From contig PBOV01000171.1 of assembly GCA_002724505.1 (NCBI GenBank), positions 1 through 15,885 of the forward strand: a stretch of 15,885 nucleotides of DNA, in the 5' to 3' direction. This document shows, piece after piece, positions 1 through 8,262 of this stretch (positions are counted from its first letter, which is position 1; the number at the start of each line of letters is the position of its first letter). The notes beneath the pieces are model-generated. The model did no database searches and had not been told where the DNA came from. It saw only the letters and a program-made list of their open reading frames with translations. A program made the translations under genes and the position numbers. Source of the stretch: Rhodospirillaceae bacterium. Lineage in GTDB: Bacteria; Pseudomonadota; Alphaproteobacteria; MPNO01; UBA2964.

Positions 1-1
1 C

Positions 2-562
2 ACAAAACAGGCAATTAAAACGGCGATCAGCGACGAAGAATCGTCTTTTGAATTTCTTGACAAAAACGGCAAGGCAAAAGACTACAAAACACTTATTGGT
101 ACGAGGTTTGTGGAAAAACGTACACGCCCTCTGAGCGTCGATCCCAAGAGAGCCTTCACAATCGCCTGTCAAATCGGCGGGCAATATGGATGGAAATGGC
201 AATCATGGTTATGGACACTCAGAGGCTGGATCGATCGATCAGTTGGAGGAGTGGGGTTCAGAAAGGGCAGACCCGAAAACCTGCAATTGGGCGACCAGCT
301 GGATTTTTGGACTGTTGCAAGGGTGACAACCAATCGACTTACGTTGTCTGCAGACATGCGTTTGCCAGGAAACGCAGTTTTCGATATTCATGTGTTCGAG
401 AACGCATCAGGTGATGTCTGTCTGGAACACACAGTCTCATTCAACCCGCGCGGGTGGATCGGCCATTTCTACTGGTTCGCGCTTTATCCTCTCCACGCCT
501 TGGTGTTTAGAAAAATGCTCAACAATATGGCAGCACAAATAGAGGCAGCATGTGCGAAATAG
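2..562 (+). CDS. SDR-type protein with C-terminal DUF2867 domain (5' end outside window)
   Basis: The reading frame is open to the left edge of the window, so this is only the last 186 residues. The GTG at 110 lies inside the gene and is not a convincing start. Visible features are LIGTRF, then an aromatic-rich stretch (GGQYGWKWQSWLW), GDQLDFW and, near the end, NPRGWIGHFYWFALYP. This matches the DUF2867 domain that often follows an NAD-binding Rossmann domain in YbjT-like atypical SDR proteins. The Rossmann part would lie outside the window and is inferred. The substrate is unknown; these proteins are usually annotated as NAD(P)-binding epimerase- or reductase-like. The gene runs towards the carotenoid operon and is separated from its last gene by 216 bases with a hairpin. 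Family assignment is fairly secure, function is not. Confidence 0.72.
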   Translation, partial: TKQAIKTAISDEESSFEFLDKNGKAKDYKTLIGTRFVEKRTRPLSVDPKRAFTIACQIGGQYGWKWQSWLWTLRGWIDRSVGGVGFRKGRPENLQLGDQLDFWTVARVTTNRLTLSADMRLPGNAVFDIHVFENASGDVCLEHTVSFNPRGWIGHFYWFALYPLHALVFRKMLNNMAAQIEAACAK

Positions 563-719
563 CTTGATTGGAATCCTAACCGTTCACAAACCATAAAATT
601 CTGTGTTGCCAAACTAGTAACGTGCCCCTGCTGATTTAACAACCATGGTGAACTTACCCTCTTTGGCTCAAGTGACAACAGCGAGTAAATTCTTGCTACA
701 GGAGATACGGTCGGATCCA

Positions 720-738
720 GCCCTAATTAATTTAGGGC
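720..738. terminator. Hairpin between convergent genes
   Basis: A perfect 7-base inverted repeat, GCCCTAA and TTAGGGC with a 5-base AT loop, lies between the ends of the + strand SDR/DUF2867 gene and the minus-strand lipoprotein gene. Neither side has a clear U tract, so it is a possible bidirectional terminator rather than a canonical one. Confidence 0.4.
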
Positions 739-778
739 AGACAAAATCAAGTCGCAAAATACTCTTCGCTAGTGTTGA

Positions 779-1603
779 TCAGCAAATCGGAAGTCGATTC
801 TCGTTACTGATAACTTCATCGATCATAGCCAACGTAAAATTCTCATCCCGTAGCGGCGCATCATGATTGAGCACAGACCCATTATTTCGTAGGTCGACGC
901 AGACGGTCCTGACGGACGGTGGAACTAGCCGATAGTTGAAGTCGATCAACCGGTCAGCTCGATTATGGACCAAGGTAACTTTGGTTTCCCCCCAATCGCT
1001 CCTTTGAAGAGATTTAACAGTCGAAGAATCGCTTGAAAGATCATCCAAAACTGAATTACCACGCGTTAATAATTCGCTATTACAAGCGGTTATGGCTATC
1101 AACAATCTCCCGAGGGTAGTCTGAGTTTCGTCAAGCCCTAACACTGGAGAACTAATGGCAAAAATGGCTTTTGTGCGATCAGAAACATCTCCACCGCCCG
1201 TTTCTAGGTCAAGCGCGAGAGCTCTCAAAGCAACCACACCTCCCAATGAGTGTGCGATTATGACAAATTCTTCTTCTGGGTAATCCTCGTAGATCGAACT
1301 TAAGTTTTTTACTGACTTATCGATCGAACTCAAAGTATCGCCGGGACTATAAATTTGTGACCAGCCATCTGGCGAATAACCATACTCTAGGATACGAGGG
1401 GATTGTCTATCAGAATTGTCGTCGGCAAAATCTCGATTCTCTATCAGGACTTCAGCAACCCCTGATGCCCAATCGGCCCGGTCATCATTTGATGAACAGA
1501 TACCCCTAACAAGTATGATGCTTGGTGATTGAGTAGCTGAACAGCCTTGGAGCACAAGAATAGACACTAAAAGAATCGCCACTACGAACGGGTTTAATCG
1601 CAT
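779..1603 (-). CDS. Lipoprotein alpha/beta-hydrolase (lipase/esterase-like)
   Basis: This is a predicted membrane-anchored serine hydrolase of 274 residues. The start at 1603 (ATG) is chosen because GAGG lies 9 bases upstream and the product then begins with a compact lipoprotein signal: MRLNPF, a hydrophobic stretch, and lipobox LQGC with the lipidated Cys at residue 21. Longer readings exist from ATG 1618 or from TTG 1630, where TTGA would overlap the cruF stop. The nucleophile elbow is AHSLGG with Ser119. Likely triad partners are Asp217 (NRAD) and His247 (LNHD). Family members cleave or transfer acyl esters; the substrate here is unknown. It is the last gene of the carotenoid operon, 23 bases after cruF. 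A role in modifying a membrane carotenoid ester is only inference from position. The triad assignment is by eye. Confidence 0.72.
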   Translation of the reverse strand: MRLNPFVVAILLVSILVLQGCSATQSPSIILVRGICSSNDDRADWASGVAEVLIENRDFADDNSDRQSPRILEYGYSPDGWSQIYSPGDTLSSIDKSVKNLSSIYEDYPEEEFVIIAHSLGGVVALRALALDLETGGGDVSDRTKAIFAISSPVLGLDETQTTLGRLLIAITACNSELLTRGNSVLDDLSSDSSTVKSLQRSDWGETKVTLVHNRADRLIDFNYRLVPPSVRTVCVDLRNNGSVLNHDAPLRDENFTLAMIDEVISNENRLPIC

Positions 1604-1626
1604 CGTCAATATCCTCATATGACATC

Positions 1627-2388
1627 TCAACCCGACAAAATATTTCGATTACGTCGCAACAACCCGTATACCCCAATTACAAGAACGGTGAATCCAGCAA
1701 GTGCTCCAAAAGTATGTCTCTCTAGCAGGTTGACCACGACAAAAAATGCGATGACTAGAGCGCCTGGCAGAAATGCGAAAAAAGTCTGCCTAGGTACTGT
1801 TCCGACTACCGGTAAGAAGGCCAAAAAGCCGACTAAAAACCAACCGACAAAGTTTGTCAAAGGAACACCGTAGTACGCATATTCGATAGCGGACGAATGC
1901 CATGACCATGCGTTGAGGGAACCGGTTGCAACAGGTTCAAGACAAAGGTCGATTATGACTAAAAAAAATGGTGCGAATACCATCGAAGCCCTGAACCTTA
2001 ATTTCAACATCGAAGCAGTACAAGCAGTAAAAGATATGACCAATATCCAAGCCGCTATTAATGCGATTGGCACTTTTAGAATCGACCAACCTAGAACGTT
2101 TGTGTATTCATAACCACCAAATGGGAAACCGGTTGAGACTCCGATAAGCTCGGCACCAAAACCTATTAGACCGCCCACGATCAGACCTACTACACCTCTA
2201 AGTCCGAAGTACATGAGAACAAGTAAGGCCGAGACAGCTAACATCGTCGGCGCTGCCCAATCCGTCCCGGCTGGTGGTTTCTCAAAGAAACCAGTAGAAG
2301 CAATTCCACCGACCAAAAGTATTAAGAGCAGTACCCAAAGAGAATATGAAAAGGCACTCCTCAGATGACCTGTCTTAATCATGATCAT
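1627..2388 (-). CDS. cruF: CruF-family carotenoid 1,2-hydratase (DUF422 membrane protein)
   Basis: This 253-residue integral membrane protein has about seven hydrophobic segments. CruF-family proteins add water across the terminal double bond of an acyclic psi end, giving a tertiary C1 hydroxyl; gamma-carotene 1',2'-hydratase of cyanobacteria and bisanhydrobacterioruberin hydratase of haloarchaea belong here. Family marks are visible in order: Glu80 followed by STGFPFGGYEYT (85-96), an Asp147/Glu151-Pro region in the fourth or fifth helix, NAWSW (159-163) and YYGVPLTNFVGW (172-183). The first ATG overlaps the end of the upstream desaturase by 14 bases; a second ATG two codons later is equally possible. 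The desaturase-cruF pairing resembles the crtD/cruF pairing in bacterioruberin clusters, but no UbiA-type elongase gene is present. The family call is strong; the exact substrate (lycopene-type or more desaturated) is inferred. Confidence 0.85.
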   Translation of the reverse strand: MIMIKTGHLRSAFSYSLWVLLLILLVGGIASTGFFEKPPAGTDWAAPTMLAVSALLVLMYFGLRGVVGLIVGGLIGFGAELIGVSTGFPFGGYEYTNVLGWSILKVPIALIAAWILVISFTACTASMLKLRFRASMVFAPFFLVIIDLCLEPVATGSLNAWSWHSSAIEYAYYGVPLTNFVGWFLVGFLAFLPVVGTVPRQTFFAFLPGALVIAFFVVVNLLERHTFGALAGFTVLVIGVYGLLRRNRNILSG

Positions 2389-3841
2389 CAGTAATAAGTT
2401 TGGTCACGATCTTCGCCGACATCAGCACTGTCGATGTACCACCTCCAGGATGAGTCCCACCTCCTACAAAGTAGAAAGGAGGCTGCTTGCTTTGGCGCAT
2501 CCGAGGTCGGAGAAAACTGTTACGCCATCCGTGGGACACCTGACCGTATATTGCACCTGATGGTGATGAATAGGCGTTTTGAAATGTTCTCGGTGTCCAA
2601 TGACTCAAAATTTCAGCCCGATCGAATATTTCATTCAAACCAGATTTATCAAGACGAGTTCTTATCCGATTGAGTGCAAATTCCGAGTCTTCGTCAGTCC
2701 AATCGTTACCGATAGGAGGGGCATTAGCCATCACGAATATTCCACTTTCTCCACCCGTAGAAATACCAGGGTCAGAAATTGAGGGAATATTGATGTAAAC
2801 GGTGGGATCTTCTGGAAATTTTCGAGACTTGAAAAGAGTGTTGAATTCTTTTTTATAGTCAGAAGAGAATGCAACCGAGTGATGAAAACTTTCTGGTAAA
2901 CGGTTTCGTGATCCAAGTAATGCGACAAATCCGGACAACGACAAGTTTCGAGGGTTGTGCTTATGGCCTAGGTTCCCATCGCTTATGTCCCAAATCTCCT
3001 CCGGGTCCGCATTAGAAATCAGTACATCTGATTCTATTTTTTCGCCTTGTTGTCCATATACGAACCATTTTTTGTTCGACTGGGCTATTTTTGTCGCTTT
3101 CCATCCAGTGTGAATATGAACATTTTTCGGTAAATTTTTGATCAATATCTGAACGATTTCGTACAGCCCTCCCGGTACGTACCAACCACCCTCACGCATC
3201 TCAAGATATGGTATGACACTAAGAATCGCAGGCGATTCATACGGAGAAGACCCTACGTAGGTAGGATAGCGATTGAATACTTGCTTTAGACGGGAGTCTT
3301 TGAAGTAGTAATCGACCGTTTTGGCGTAGTTTCCCCAAGCTCTTTGTTTAGGAGATCTAAACAACGCTATCAGGTCTGCTAATGACGCCGATTGGAAAGG
3401 CACTTTCTTGAAAAAAGTTTGTTCAGAAAGCTCAAAAATTCTCCGGCCCAAATCCAAAAAATTCAGGAATCCATCGACGTCTCTTTCTGATCCCGTCAGA
3501 GACTTGATTTCTTGGACTAAGCTCGGAATGCTACTGCTATACACGAACTGGCTGCCATCAGCAAAACGATAGTTAAATAAAGGATCTATCCGCTTAGGAG
3601 TCAATTCTTTGAAAAAATTGATATTTACCAATTCTAGAAGCTCTTGAAAGAGCTCTGGAAGCGTCAGTAACGATGGACCCGTATCGAAAACGAAACCTTT
3701 CGATTCAAATCTGTTGAGTTTGCCGCCAGGTAAATGATTTTGCTCAAGAACATGCACTCGCCAGCCGAGTGCAGAAAGCCTCACAGCAGTCGCGAGTCCA
3801 CCTAGACCCGCTCCGATAATTGTTGCCACGCGTTCAGACAT
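2375..3841 (-). CDS. crtD: CrtI-family carotenoid desaturase, probably CrtD type (3,4-desaturase)
   Basis: This is an FAD-dependent flavoprotein of 488 residues, the normal size for CrtI/CrtD/CrtN enzymes. The N-terminal dinucleotide-binding motif is GAGLGGLATAVRL with the closing acidic residue in VLEQ. It is followed by GGKLNRFESKGFVFDTGPSLL, the conserved segment after the Rossmann fold. The C-terminal FAD/membrane signature is YFVGGGTHPGGGTSTVLMSA (about 457-476). The start ATG overlaps the glycosyltransferase stop (ATGTCTGA), and the 3' end overlaps cruF by 14 bases, indicating coupled translation. Because a second desaturase stands directly after crtB, this one is more likely the later-acting enzyme, introducing a 3,4 double bond into a hydrated or to-be-hydrated end group. 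Ketolase or phytoene-desaturase activity cannot be excluded from sequence alone. Family certain, CrtD role inferred. Confidence 0.8.
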   Translation of the reverse strand: MSERVATIIGAGLGGLATAVRLSALGWRVHVLEQNHLPGGKLNRFESKGFVFDTGPSLLTLPELFQELLELVNINFFKELTPKRIDPLFNYRFADGSQFVYSSSIPSLVQEIKSLTGSERDVDGFLNFLDLGRRIFELSEQTFFKKVPFQSASLADLIALFRSPKQRAWGNYAKTVDYYFKDSRLKQVFNRYPTYVGSSPYESPAILSVIPYLEMREGGWYVPGGLYEIVQILIKNLPKNVHIHTGWKATKIAQSNKKWFVYGQQGEKIESDVLISNADPEEIWDISDGNLGHKHNPRNLSLSGFVALLGSRNRLPESFHHSVAFSSDYKKEFNTLFKSRKFPEDPTVYINIPSISDPGISTGGESGIFVMANAPPIGNDWTDEDSEFALNRIRTRLDKSGLNEIFDRAEILSHWTPRTFQNAYSSPSGAIYGQVSHGWRNSFLRPRMRQSKQPPFYFVGGGTHPGGGTSTVLMSAKIVTKLITDDHD

Positions 3842-4982
3842 TATCGGTTGACTCGGTGCCGGAATAATGGCGCCCTTTCCAATCTACGCCCCTATTGAAC
3901 GTCCAATTAATGAACGACAGCGTTCCGATATATAGCGCTATGAGGTTTGTAACTGGATTGAAAATTGTTGACCAAATGGGATGTCGCATCCTCGCGGCCA
4001 AAATCACTCTCGGTGAAATGCTCAACAAAATTGGAGCTAACGACAGTACCCCACCCTCACCGAACAGCAGAGCTACTGTCCAACCTATTGGTATCACGGT
4101 CCAAGCTGTCAGACTCCAGAGTTGAAATATCCAAAATGAACGTCGTTTTTTGAACGCAGGGTAGTAGTTTTTGGTGAATCCCTTGATTATCGAAGAAAAG
4201 GAATCGTACATCCTTACTGCAACTATTCCTATACCGTCAGTACACGCCGACTTGTGTCCGGAACGCCTCCATAACCTTGCCAGCATCGTGTCTTCAAACA
4301 GCTCATTTCTTACTGTTTCGTGACCGCCAAGTTCTAGATATATGTTTCGGTCCATAAAGATGCAGGCACCATGGGCTAAACCTAGTGACTCATCATTCTT
4401 CGAGTCAGCTAATGGTGCTGGAAACAGTGTGAATACTATATGGTTCAAAATCGGCATCAGCAGTTTTTCAGCGATACTACTCACCAGCAACTCAGGCCAA
4501 GCCGATAGAAAACTGACTCGTTTTTTAGCTGCGATTTCACGCATTTTCGAAATAGCATCTGGCTTCAATCTAGCGTCAGCATCTAGAAACAAAAGCCAAT
4601 CAGACTTAGCATTCGCAGCCAACTGAAAACAGGCGTGGTTTTTACCTGTCCACCCTGCAGGTTTATGAACGGTTGGAACAATCGTTACCTTTTTAGGATT
4701 AGCCTTTGCTATTTTCTTCAATATTTCCGAAGTGTTATCAGTTGACTCATCGTCGTACAAAAATATCGATTCGACTTCATCGATTTGCTCAAAAACCGAT
4801 TTGATGCAACTTTCGATGTTTCTTTCCTCGTCACGGCATGGCACAAGAACAGAAACAGATTGGTTAAAGTTTCGCCGCGAGTTCACATCTACTCGCCATC
4901 TCGCAGCATTCCAAGCGGCAGTCAGAACTGGCGGGATCAACAAAACTACTGAGCAAATCAGAAGAGCACTCATGAAGTTCAT
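3834..4982 (-). CDS. Family 2 glycosyltransferase, carotenoid-associated (CruG/CrtQ-like)
   Basis: This is a membrane-bound GT-A glycosyltransferase of 382 residues. The start at 4982 is chosen because its ATG forms an ATGA overlap with the hydrolase stop. An upstream in-frame start at 5075 would overlap the previous gene by 97 bases and add a non-hydrophobic leader. Order of features: N-terminal membrane helix (about 4-22), nucleotide-sugar fold (SVLVPCRDEERN, 43-55; YDDESTDNT, 76-84), GWTGKNHA (110-117), metal-binding DADAR (134-138), FEDTMLAR (229-236) with the likely catalytic Asp, and two or more C-terminal membrane segments ending in WKGRHY. This layout is typical of CrtQ, CruG and CruC-type carotenoid glycosyltransferases and the related HpnB-like group. 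With cruF in the same operon, attaching a sugar to a hydroxylated acyclic carotenoid is the natural reading. Sugar and position are unknown. Confidence 0.82.
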   Translation of the reverse strand: MNFMSALLICSVVLLIPPVLTAAWNAARWRVDVNSRRNFNQSVSVLVPCRDEERNIESCIKSVFEQIDEVESIFLYDDESTDNTSEILKKIAKANPKKVTIVPTVHKPAGWTGKNHACFQLAANAKSDWLLFLDADARLKPDAISKMREIAAKKRVSFLSAWPELLVSSIAEKLLMPILNHIVFTLFPAPLADSKNDESLGLAHGACIFMDRNIYLELGGHETVRNELFEDTMLARLWRRSGHKSACTDGIGIVAVRMYDSFSSIIKGFTKNYYPAFKKRRSFWIFQLWSLTAWTVIPIGWTVALLFGEGGVLSLAPILLSISPRVILAARMRHPIWSTIFNPVTNLIALYIGTLSFINWTFNRGVDWKGRHYSGTESTDNV

Positions 4983-5728
4983 TGGCCAAACACCACCCGA
5001 GCCACTAAACCGGGGGATTCCTCTATCGGCAGATGCCCAATTCCAGATAACTCTCGGGCATTGGAATTTGGCCACATATCTAGTAGCAGATCCACCGATT
5101 TCTTAACAGCCGAGAAAGTCCGCTCCCCATAAATAATCTGCACGTCTTTGTTGATATCCGAATACCGCTCCGTTGGATTTATAGAAGCCATCATTTTTAA
5201 AAATCTATAAACCAAATCATGATTAACGTTTTTAAATGATGCGGTCAGGTCTGTATTATCGGATCGTTTGCTAGAGAGGAATTTGTTCGTAACGTAGCGC
5301 CCCAATTTAGAAGCGAATGTCGTCATATAAGCGTTTCGTCCGAAATCTCCTAAAAGAAATATTTTGAAATACCAGGGAGCGTATGCGAATGGGTCGACGA
5401 TAACCATACGGGCTACTTTTTCAGGGTAGATCCTAGCGATTTCTGCCGCAATCGCCCCTCCAGTGCAATTGCCCAGTATGGTCAAAGGATTTCCAGAAGG
5501 AATCATGTCAATGATCGATCCTGCGAAATCTTCCAAAACTAGCTCAGGAGGGGCTGTGGATTCTCCATATCCTGGAAGATCAGGGACGAACACCCTGGCA
5601 TTTTCTGGAATCAAATCACGAATCGGCAGGAATGTTTTATGACTCCCTCCCCAGCCATGTAGCAGCAGATAGGAATATTCTCCTTCACCCCACTGATTCA
5701 TATGAATGTTGTAGGAATCAGCATGCAT
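4979..5728 (-). CDS. Alpha/beta-hydrolase with Cys at the nucleophile position
   Basis: This is an alpha/beta-hydrolase fold protein of 249 residues. The oxyanion-hole motif LLHGWGG lies at 22-28 and PDLPGYGEST at 49-58. The nucleophile elbow reads GNCTGG (86-91), so Cys88 replaces the usual Ser. The base is probably His232 (GIGHLP). Where relatives have an acidic residue after strand 6 or 7, this protein reads YGERTF, with Thr204 in the usual Asp place and Glu202 nearby, so the acid is uncertain. No signal peptide is visible. The ATG at 5728 is preferred; a TTG three codons upstream is possible. The gene overlaps crtI by 11 bases and the glycosyltransferase by 4, so it is embedded in the pathway. 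Possible roles are acyl transfer or thioester chemistry on the carotenoid glycoside, or a non-catalytic function. None is shown by the sequence. Confidence 0.78.
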   Translation of the reverse strand: MHADSYNIHMNQWGEGEYSYLLLHGWGGSHKTFLPIRDLIPENARVFVPDLPGYGESTAPPELVLEDFAGSIIDMIPSGNPLTILGNCTGGAIAAEIARIYPEKVARMVIVDPFAYAPWYFKIFLLGDFGRNAYMTTFASKLGRYVTNKFLSSKRSDNTDLTASFKNVNHDLVYRFLKMMASINPTERYSDINKDVQIIYGERTFSAVKKSVDLLLDMWPNSNARELSGIGHLPIEESPGLVARVVFGQ

Positions 5729-7190
5729 AATCTTCAACTACCCGCCCAGCGACCATTTTTCCGCTGAGAACGCACATTGGTACACCGGTACCAGGTGTCG
5801 TGGATGCACCAACGAAATAGAGCCCGTTTACTGAGCGGGATTTATTTGGCGCGCGAAATGGTCCAATTTGCTTCAAATTATGAGCAGCGCCAAATGCAGA
5901 TCCATCGTATAGGCCAAACTTGTCTTTCCATTCGATTGGTGTCCACACTTCCTCAAACTCTATATTTGATTCATCTATTGAAATTCCTTGATAATTCAAT
6001 TGACTAAAAATGTAGGTGCGGAGGTTAGTAACGATCTCATTCCAGTCAGGGTTTCTCAGTCGAGATATAGTGGGCACAGGAACAAGAGCGAACATCGCAG
6101 AACATCCTGGCGGTGCGAGATCGGGGTCTGTGTTCGAAGGGATCGAAACATAAAACGGTGGCGCATCTGGAATCATTCCCCCACCCGTTACTAGTTCGAA
6201 TGACTTCTTGTACTGCTCGTTCAAGAATATCGTGTGATGGTTCATACTTGGGAATTTATTGCGAATCCCAAGATAAAAAGTGACCACACCTGGAGTCATT
6301 TTGGTTTTGTGAGTTACATCTCCATCCCCGATCAATTCTAGTAATGTGGTCGGTACATCAACATTGGAAACAACCGACCGTGCGCTAAATTGGCCGTTTT
6401 CCGTTCTGATACCAGTTACGCACTGATTGTCAGTGGTGATTTCCAGGACATCTTCACCGGTCCGAATCTCTACACCCATAGACAAAGCTAATTCCGCCAT
6501 TTTTTCTATCAGCGCATACATACCGTTCTTTGGAAGCCATAACCCGTAGTAAATTTCACCAAAAGGCAATATTGAAAAAATCCCCCTCAAGTCGTAAGGA
6601 GAACCGCCTAGATACATAGCGTATGAGCCTAGAGCTTCTCGAACTTTTGATGATTTGAAGTGCTTTTTGAGCTGAGAGTCCATTGACCTAGCGAGACCCA
6701 GTTGCGTGAGGTGCTTAGGTCCTGCAGCTCTGAACCATTCCAAAGCCGAATCAGCGTTTTTAGTAACTAGCCTAGAAAAGGCGATCTCATACTTATTTCT
6801 AGCGTCTGCGAGAAAACTCAATAAACCGGTTGAGCTACCCGGCTCGAAACGTTCTAATTCATTGGCCAAAACATGTAAGTCGGAGCTCAACTCTAGATAA
6901 GTGTTATCGGGCCATACAAATTTAACAGCTGGATCAACCTTTATGAGCTCTAATTCATCATGGAGGTCTTTTCCTGCGGTTTCGAAAAGTTCCTCGAAAA
7001 CCCAAGGGTAGTTCAGAAGTGATGGACCGGTGTCGAACCGATATCCTGAACTCGAAATAACGTTCGCTCTACCTCCGACAGTATCGCGAGATTCGAATAT
7101 TGTTACCTGAAATCCCTTAGATGCTAAATGTATGGCAGCACTTAGCCCACCTACTCCAGCTCCGATGATCACAACAAGATTTTTACTCAT
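5718..7190 (-). CDS. crtI: Phytoene desaturase
   Basis: This 490-residue FAD-dependent desaturase converts phytoene stepwise towards lycopene (or neurosporene) at the membrane. The N-terminus carries the nucleotide-binding motif VVIIGAGVGGLSAAIHLA (6-23) with the acidic end in IFES, then VGGRAN and GYRFDTGPSLLNYP. The C-terminus has the bacterial CrtI signature YFVGASTTPGTGVPMCVLSG (about 460-479). The ATG follows the crtB stop by 3 bases. Position next to crtB and the GASTxPGTGVPM signature are the reasons for calling this paralogue, and not the downstream one, the phytoene desaturase. It shares the same fold and length with the second desaturase, so both probably come from an old duplication. 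Number of desaturation steps is not predictable here. Confidence 0.87.
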   Translation of the reverse strand: MSKNLVVIIGAGVGGLSAAIHLASKGFQVTIFESRDTVGGRANVISSSGYRFDTGPSLLNYPWVFEELFETAGKDLHDELELIKVDPAVKFVWPDNTYLELSSDLHVLANELERFEPGSSTGLLSFLADARNKYEIAFSRLVTKNADSALEWFRAAGPKHLTQLGLARSMDSQLKKHFKSSKVREALGSYAMYLGGSPYDLRGIFSILPFGEIYYGLWLPKNGMYALIEKMAELALSMGVEIRTGEDVLEITTDNQCVTGIRTENGQFSARSVVSNVDVPTTLLELIGDGDVTHKTKMTPGVVTFYLGIRNKFPSMNHHTIFLNEQYKKSFELVTGGGMIPDAPPFYVSIPSNTDPDLAPPGCSAMFALVPVPTISRLRNPDWNEIVTNLRTYIFSQLNYQGISIDESNIEFEEVWTPIEWKDKFGLYDGSAFGAAHNLKQIGPFRAPNKSRSVNGLYFVGASTTPGTGVPMCVLSGKMVAGRVVEDYAC

Positions 7191-7193
7191 CAG

Positions 7194-8171
7194 TCATCTA
7201 CCTAGAAATGCCGAAGGAATAACCCAATATTTACTGACCGGTAATTCAGACAGTTTTTCTCTCATCGAAAGACTCGCTCGAGAGTCGATAGATTTCGGAT
7301 CTGAAAGTATCTTTCGGTTTAAACGCCTGTAGACATTGAGACATGCATTCGTAGCTGTTAAGCAGTCCTCTGAGTAAGTATCCATCCCCTTAGACGCTTT
7401 CTCGAACCATCTTTCCGCTTCCTGTGCAAGAAGAACCTGACAATGCCTGGTCCACTCTCGGAATCCTGCAATATTTTCAGGAGGTAAGCCTGCAACATTA
7501 GTGGGGGCGTACTGCCTACCTTGCAAATAATCTTCCTTAACGTCTCGGGCGAAATTCGTTAGCTGAAGCGCTACGGCTAAATTCTTAGCAGCCGCTAAGG
7601 TCGAAGAATGATTACTAGTGATAGCACTGCCGTACACATGTGCCAAAAAGTATCCAACAACGGTGGCGGATCCATACACGTACTTGTCGATTAGATCAGA
7701 CCAAGAATCAAATGAAATATCACCTACGTCGAGTTTCATTGCTCCCATAAACGCCAAATAATATTCTGGTGGAATAGACGTTTCTTTCGAGACAGCTTGG
7801 AATCCACATAGCGCCGCAGGCATTCCGGCGAGAGCGCATTCTTTTGCTCCGTCAAAGCCCGACGATATCTGGAACTGGTCCAGCCAAACTTCTAACAACT
7901 CTTTTCGATCTGAATTATTCAGATCAAATGTGTCCGCAATCTCATCGGGGTAGCGAACTGCCGCGTATATTTCTTCAACACGTCGTCTTGTTTGCGTAGG
8001 CAAAAACCTTGTGACTGTAAAAAAACTTGTTGAGTACTCTCTGAGAACTGATCTACCGAAGTCGCTTGAGAGGACTCTCGCCTCACGTTCAGTGGGAGCA
8101 GTCGCTATAGCCTTCACAAATCTTTCATTCCGACGAGACCATTCTTGCTGACTCCATCCTGTACTGACCAA
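7194..8171 (-). CDS. crtB: Phytoene synthase (squalene/phytoene synthase family)
   Basis: This 325-residue prenyl synthase joins two geranylgeranyl diphosphates to phytoene, the entry step of the pathway. Motifs are REYSTSFF (44-51), first aspartate-rich motif DEIAD (76-80) in RYPDEIAD, YGSATVVGYF (166-175), and second motif QLTNFARDVKED (203-214) followed by GRQYAP (218-223). The frame begins at TTG 8171, immediately after an in-frame TAA and without a strong ribosome binding site; GTG 8117 is the next candidate and would still retain both catalytic motifs. It is the first gene of the seven-gene minus-strand operon, so its upstream spacer should hold the operon promoter. A C30 product (CrtM-like) cannot be excluded by eye, but the downstream CruF-type gene fits C40 chemistry better. 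Confidence 0.88.
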   Translation of the reverse strand: MVSTGWSQQEWSRRNERFVKAIATAPTEREARVLSSDFGRSVLREYSTSFFTVTRFLPTQTRRRVEEIYAAVRYPDEIADTFDLNNSDRKELLEVWLDQFQISSGFDGAKECALAGMPAALCGFQAVSKETSIPPEYYLAFMGAMKLDVGDISFDSWSDLIDKYVYGSATVVGYFLAHVYGSAITSNHSSTLAAAKNLAVALQLTNFARDVKEDYLQGRQYAPTNVAGLPPENIAGFREWTRHCQVLLAQEAERWFEKASKGMDTYSEDCLTATNACLNVYRRLNRKILSDPKSIDSRASLSMREKLSELPVSKYWVIPSAFLGR

Positions 8172-8262
8172 TTAGCTACCCAACAACCGTGCTACTAATA
8201 CTCTCGAAAAAATAAAGGCGCAATCAAATTCACAGGTTTGTCACAAAATAAGCTTCGCTTTG

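Noticed and set aside
4983..5075. A longer N-terminus (start at 5075) for the glycosyltransferase.
   Set aside because: It would overlap the hydrolase gene by 97 bases. The ATGA junction at 4982 leads directly into the membrane helix, as in relatives.
1627..8171. A C50 bacterioruberin-type pathway.
   Set aside because: crtD-like and cruF genes are present, but the UbiA-family elongase (LyeJ type) needed to add C5 units is absent from the window, so only a C40 acyclic product is supported.
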